Shown in pieces: positions 6,678 through 9,537 of a stretch of 9,537 bases of DNA; position 1 is the stretch's first letter; the number at the start of each line of letters is the position of its first letter. The stretch lies in contig CAWUID010000047.1 of NCBI GenBank assembly GCA_963922315.1, positions 1-9,537 on the forward strand. Direction: 5' to 3'. Source of the stretch: JAHDBG01 sp963922315. GTDB lineage: Bacteria > Pseudomonadota > Gammaproteobacteria > Chromatiales > Chromatiaceae. Position numbers and translations under genes: made by a program. The notes beneath the pieces were generated by a model. That model worked only from the letters and a program-made list of their open reading frames with translations, had not been told where the DNA came from and made no database searches.

Positions 6678-7823
6678 TCATGGTCTGGATGGTGATGATT
6701 GCAGGGCATCGGTCAGTTCATCCAGTTCCCGTTCCAGGCTGTCCAGTTTTTCGCTGACGGCGGCAAACTCAATGGCCTTCTCCAGCGCATCGTTGTTGTA
6801 GATGTTTTTCCAGCGTTCGCCATTAAACACACACGCATTGTGCGTACCGGCAGACAAAAGCTGGCCGTGATTGACATAGAGGGAGCCATAACTGACCGGG
6901 GCTGCCTGTTCGCCGAAATCAACGACCTGTAATTGATCATCAACCAGCGTGTATAGCCGGTATTCGGTGCACAGATAGATGTTTCCCTGATAGTCGGCGA
7001 TATCCAGAAAATCTTTTTTTGTCAGATCCTGTTCAATCACCTGCCAGTCGTCATCCTTCCCTTTCAGTAGCACACCGAAACGCCCGGCAATATAGATGTA
7101 ACCATCGCTGGCACAGCAAATATGCTCAATCCGCATATCCGATAGCGGGATATCAACCGGGTGCCAGTCTTTGCCATCATAGTGCCAGACGTCACTTTTT
7201 CCACCAGCAGCGTATAAGTCATGATCTGAAGCGAAGCCATCTATGCAGTCGAAGCCTGGGTCGAAATCACTGTTGGCTTCATAAAGCTCTACATATATTT
7301 TCGCAGTTTCTTTTTGTAATTCTTCAGTCATTGATGTCCATTGATTCATTCCATCACGACGTAAAATGGTGCGCAAGTTATCAGAAATATATAAACTATT
7401 ACGGATATTTTTTATTGTCTTCGGATTGCCTGCAATTTCTTCAGGAATTGTTTCTGCAGCAGTTAATTTATGATGCGATTTTTTTTCGCCCAAGCTGAAA
7501 TCATATACATATCCTTTTGATCCAATGATGACTGCTGAGTTTTCTATTGGTCCATGGCATATTAACCATTTAAAAGATCTTTTGTCTAGCTTAGATAGTG
7601 ACCAATCATTATTTTCTATACTATAAGAAACAATTTTTGCGTCGGGTAATTTTCGGTAAGGATCATAATTTTCTCCCATATCTTTTTCGATAAGTAGTAT
7701 ATAATGTGATTTGGTTGTGCAACCACCAATAATTAAATATTTTTTGAGAGTGTTAGCAATCCTTTCAGGTATTTCAGACATTTTTTGATTTGCGTCAAAA
7801 AATGAGGAAGTTTGTAAAGTCAT
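6678..7823 (-). CDS. Candidate immunity protein with beta-propeller-like repeats
   Basis: I do not recognise a named family for this 381-residue protein. Residues about 193-340 hold repeated beta units of the form 'dg-x-hydrophobic-Y-x-aG ... d-W'. Examples are 'HDLYAAGGKSDVWHYDGKDW' (201-220), 'DGYIYIAGRFGVLLKG' (240-255), 'GNIYLCTEYRLYTL' (280-293) and 'GQLLSAGTHNACVFNGERW' (320-338), which look like propeller blades. The C-terminus (about 345-375) is a charged helix, possibly coiled coil (SEKLDSLERELDELTDAL). There is no signal peptide or membrane segment, so it is probably cytoplasmic, where a nuclease immunity protein would be needed. The ATG at 7823-7821 has AAGGA at 7835-7831 and lies 18 bp after the effector stop, the main reason for the immunity call. 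The first half of the gene is AT-rich, the second half near background. Confidence 0.72.
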   Translation of the reverse strand: MTLQTSSFFDANQKMSEIPERIANTLKKYLIIGGCTTKSHYILLIEKDMGENYDPYRKLPDAKIVSYSIENNDWSLSKLDKRSFKWLICHGPIENSAVIIGSKGYVYDFSLGEKKSHHKLTAAETIPEEIAGNPKTIKNIRNSLYISDNLRTILRRDGMNQWTSMTEELQKETAKIYVELYEANSDFDPGFDCIDGFASDHDLYAAGGKSDVWHYDGKDWHPVDIPLSDMRIEHICCASDGYIYIAGRFGVLLKGKDDDWQVIEQDLTKKDFLDIADYQGNIYLCTEYRLYTLVDDQLQVVDFGEQAAPVSYGSLYVNHGQLLSAGTHNACVFNGERWKNIYNNDALEKAIEFAAVSEKLDSLERELDELTDALQSSPSRP

Positions 7824-7830
7824 AAGAATA

Positions 7831-7835
7831 TCCTT
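7831..7835 (-). promoter_or_regulatory. Shine-Dalgarno of the candidate immunity gene
   Basis: The minus strand reads AAGGA, seven bases before the ATG at 7823, inside the 18-bp gap after the effector stop. This strong site contrasts with the weak one of the effector, which would favour making more immunity protein than toxin. Confidence 0.65.
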
Positions 7836-7841
7836 AAAATG

Positions 7842-9149
7842 TCAGATTCTCTTTGGGGAAAATTTTCCGCAAGATTTATAATAGTTTCTCAGTTGTGATT
7901 TAATGCATTCCTTGTTGCATTTTGCGTCTTCGAAAGTTGCTTCATGTGAGTTTGCTGCCATTTCAATAACATTTTCTCGGCTTTTAATATTGGGTGGTTT
8001 TCTTTTTATAATATCGGGCAGTGTTTTTTTTAGTATCTTTATACTGTTTACTAATATTTTCATTTTATTTAGTTCATTATTCAATGCATCATGAATTCTT
8101 CCATGACTACCATGCCTCTGAGTTATACCTTCTACACAAACCACTGGTGCATCACCATGAGTATAATCTTTACATTTAGCACTTTTGGCCCAGCTATCAG
8201 GAATCAGGTGATGCCCAGTCTGTCCGGGGCAGCAACCATCGGGATTTCCCATGCGTAACTTAAGAGACTCTTCTTTTTCATCATGTTTCTTTTCCGTTTT
8301 ATTATAGGGGGTTAGCATGCATTTTCTGGCTCTTAAACAAGATCCATCTTCATTGCTTTTCTTTTCCATATTAGAGATATAGCCGTCTTTAAATTTCTTT
8401 AATGCCTCTTCTTTTTGTTCTGCATTTCCGGTACTAATTGCACTTTCTAAAGTCAGTAGCTCGTCAGTTAAATTGCTAAGGTCGATCTTTTCTGTTTTTA
8501 ATTTTCCTATTATTTTCTTCATATATTTTATTTTTGTATTTATAGTTTTCATTGTATTATTAGGTGGCTTAAATATCATATCCTTGCAATGATCATCCTT
8601 CCATGTTTTAGGACGTTTTTTAGAATCTTCTGCTCCACTAACAGGAACTGTTTCGCCTTCGTGACTGGCACAAGCTTCATTAACTTTTTTTATATCATCT
8701 GCACAAGCTGTTTTGGAGGCTTTGTCACTAACAAAATGCCAGATACCCGCATTACCTGAAGTCGGATTATGGTTATGCGTGATTAAGTCACCGTGGCGAC
8801 AAACATTCTGGCCTTCAATCTTGACATCCATCGACCAGCTACGGAAATAGGCCTTGCCTTTCTTGGTGTGGGTGATCAGGCCCTTGGGGCCGGTCGCCGG
8901 TTCATTGCCGGTACTCTTTTTGATATACGATTTATCCTTCAGTATCACCGGTTTGTTGCCGATAAAGACCGTTTTGCTGGTTTTGGTGGCATGTTTCGTA
9001 TGGGCGGTATTGGCATAGGGGATGACCGGCCAGCCTGCCGGGGGTGCGGGCGGGCTGAAGCACGGATCAGGAAAGCTGCACGGTGATTTGCCGTCACTGG
9101 CCTTGCAGGCGATTTCCAGGTTGTTGGCGTAAACGTGTGTCTTGCTCAT
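7842..9149 (-). CDS. T6SS effector: DUF4150 PAAR-like domain fused to Tox-GHH2-type nuclease
   Basis: The 435-residue protein has an N-terminal DUF4150 PAAR-like domain (about 1-140) with 'PPAPPAGWPVIPYANTA' (33-49), 'KTVFIGNKPVIL' (59-70), 'KGKAYFRSWSMDVKIEGQNV' (97-116) and 'CRHGDLITHNH' (117-127). This part should cap the VgrG spike. A lysine-rich helical linker (about 170-300) leads to a nuclease domain with 'CCPGQTGHHLIPDSW' (306-320), 'APVVCVEGITQ' (334-344) and 'HGSHGRIH' (346-353). The GHH at 312-314 is the signature of the Tox-GHH2 group of HNH/Endo VII nucleases; the histidines there and at 349/353 are the likely metal and catalytic ligands. The layout resembles, from memory, the P. 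aeruginosa DNase effector Tse7. There are 16 cysteines. DNA from about 8790 down is strongly AT-rich. The ATG at 9149-9147 has only a weak Shine-Dalgarno. Confidence 0.9.
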   Translation of the reverse strand: MSKTHVYANNLEIACKASDGKSPCSFPDPCFSPPAPPAGWPVIPYANTAHTKHATKTSKTVFIGNKPVILKDKSYIKKSTGNEPATGPKGLITHTKKGKAYFRSWSMDVKIEGQNVCRHGDLITHNHNPTSGNAGIWHFVSDKASKTACADDIKKVNEACASHEGETVPVSGAEDSKKRPKTWKDDHCKDMIFKPPNNTMKTINTKIKYMKKIIGKLKTEKIDLSNLTDELLTLESAISTGNAEQKEEALKKFKDGYISNMEKKSNEDGSCLRARKCMLTPYNKTEKKHDEKEESLKLRMGNPDGCCPGQTGHHLIPDSWAKSAKCKDYTHGDAPVVCVEGITQRHGSHGRIHDALNNELNKMKILVNSIKILKKTLPDIIKRKPPNIKSRENVIEMAANSHEATFEDAKCNKECIKSQLRNYYKSCGKFSPKRI

Positions 9150-9173
9150 CGTGGACTACCATGAAGTGTCGGT

Positions 9174-9203
9174 ATTATCACGTATTTTGTCGTGTGGTGT
9201 GAG
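9174..9203 (-). promoter_or_regulatory. Weak promoter candidate before the effector gene
   Basis: On the minus strand CTCACA (9203-9198) and GATAAT (9179-9174) are separated by 18 bases; these match the sigma-70 -35 and -10 consensus at 4/6 and 5/6 positions. It could give the effector-immunity pair its own transcription. The -35 overlaps the inverted repeat at 9202-9222. Chance occurrence in this AT-richer gap is quite possible. Confidence 0.25.
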
Positions 9204-9222
9204 CACCGGAACGGGCGGTGCT
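9202..9222. repeat. Perfect 7-bp inverted repeat between the DUF6484 and effector genes
   Basis: AGCACCG (9202-9208) and CGGTGCT (9216-9222) are perfect arms around a 7-base loop, starting 4 bases beyond the DUF6484 stop. The RNA hairpin would be GC-rich, but the following minus-strand sequence (CACACCACACGAC) has no U-run. It is therefore not a classic intrinsic terminator. It may be an mRNA processing or stabilising hairpin. Confidence 0.4.
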
Positions 9223-9225
9223 GGC

Positions 9226-9537
9226 TCAGTTCAGCTTGATGGCACCGCCCACCAGATGGTTCGGGCCATACGCCTGCGAGCGGATGTAGCGGCCCTGCAG
9301 CAGGATGCGGCCATCGGCGTGCAGTTCCAGTGTCGCCTGCCCGGTCTGCAGCCGGATGCTCTGGTCGGACTGGATCTGTACCGGGTCTGCGCTGGCCGTG
9401 CTGGTGTCGGGTTGCAGCAGGCCGAGCAGGATCGGCTGTGTCGGGTCGCCATTGGCAAATACGAGGGTGCATTCGCGGCCCCGATCGGCGGGGCTGACGG
9501 GCACCTGGCTGCGCGCCGGTACCGGCGCGTGGCTGAG
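9226..9537 (-). CDS. DUF6484-type T6SS accessory protein, C-terminal 103 codons (start outside window)
   Basis: The frame is open at the window edge and ends TGA at 9228-9226. The visible part reads 'SHAPVPARSQVPVSPADRGR', 'TLVFANGDPTQPILLGLLQ', then, after a variable stretch, 'LHADGRILLQGRYIRSQAYG' and 'NHLVGGAIKLN'. The 'GDPxxPIxLGL' block and the closing 'I-x-G-x-Y-x-x-S-x-A-x-G ... GG-x-x-x-LN' pattern are those of DUF6484 proteins, which are often encoded just before PAAR effectors in T6SS loci. Their biochemical role is unclear; the domain somewhat resembles the beta-rich needle part of VgrG-like proteins. A GTG at 9504-9502 is in frame, but the sequence upstream of it also fits the family, so the true start is off the edge. 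The gap to the effector gene is 76 bp. Confidence 0.75.
   Translation of the reverse strand, partial: LSHAPVPARSQVPVSPADRGRECTLVFANGDPTQPILLGLLQPDTSTASADPVQIQSDQSIRLQTGQATLELHADGRILLQGRYIRSQAYGPNHLVGGAIKLN

Noticed and set aside
7019..7498. A 159-codon plus-strand open frame in the AT-rich part
   Set aside because: It is antisense to the candidate immunity gene, which has a strong ribosome site and patterned repeats. The plus-strand product has no coherent domain pattern.

Overview
The window is part of a type VI secretion system (T6SS) locus, and every gene I can support lies on the minus strand. It therefore reads from position 9537 down to position 1. The sheath proteins are of the VipA/VipB (TssB/TssC) type seen in proteobacteria. 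Background composition is moderately GC-rich and Shine-Dalgarno sites are ordinary. This suggests a gammaproteobacterium, possibly Aeromonadales or Oceanospirillales; the genus is a guess from protein style, not a match.

Effector region (9537 to 6678). The first gene is the 3' end of a DUF6484-type T6SS accessory gene, whose start is outside the window. Next comes an effector gene with an N-terminal DUF4150 PAAR-like spike-tip domain and a C-terminal nuclease domain with a GHH signature (Tox-GHH2 type, HNH/Endo VII superfamily). Eighteen bases downstream is a 381-residue protein with repeats that look like beta-propeller blades; position makes it the candidate immunity protein. The toxin half of the effector gene and the first half of the candidate immunity gene are sharply AT-rich against GC-rich flanks, as expected of a swapped effector cassette.

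Accessory/loading region (6611 to 3333). Three genes follow: a DUF2169 protein, a thiolase-fold protein related to beta-ketoacyl synthases that appears to lack the catalytic residues, and a HEAT-repeat-like protein of the TIGR02270 type. They are tightly packed, with overlaps of 8 bp and 4 bp. DUF2169 and thiolase-like proteins commonly accompany PAAR effectors and probably help fold them or load them on the VgrG spike.

Structural region (3332 to 1). A leader of about 137 bp with a possible extended -10 promoter and a perfect inverted repeat precedes tssB, tssC (contractile sheath) and tssE (gp25-like baseplate). After these come a small membrane-anchored protein of unknown function and the first 34 codons of a vgrG gene that runs off the window edge. 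The window thus joins sheath, baseplate, spike, loading factors, one effector and its likely immunity protein in one transcriptional direction. There are no gene-free stretches over 300 bases. I see no tRNA, rRNA, CRISPR array, insertion sequence or integrase.
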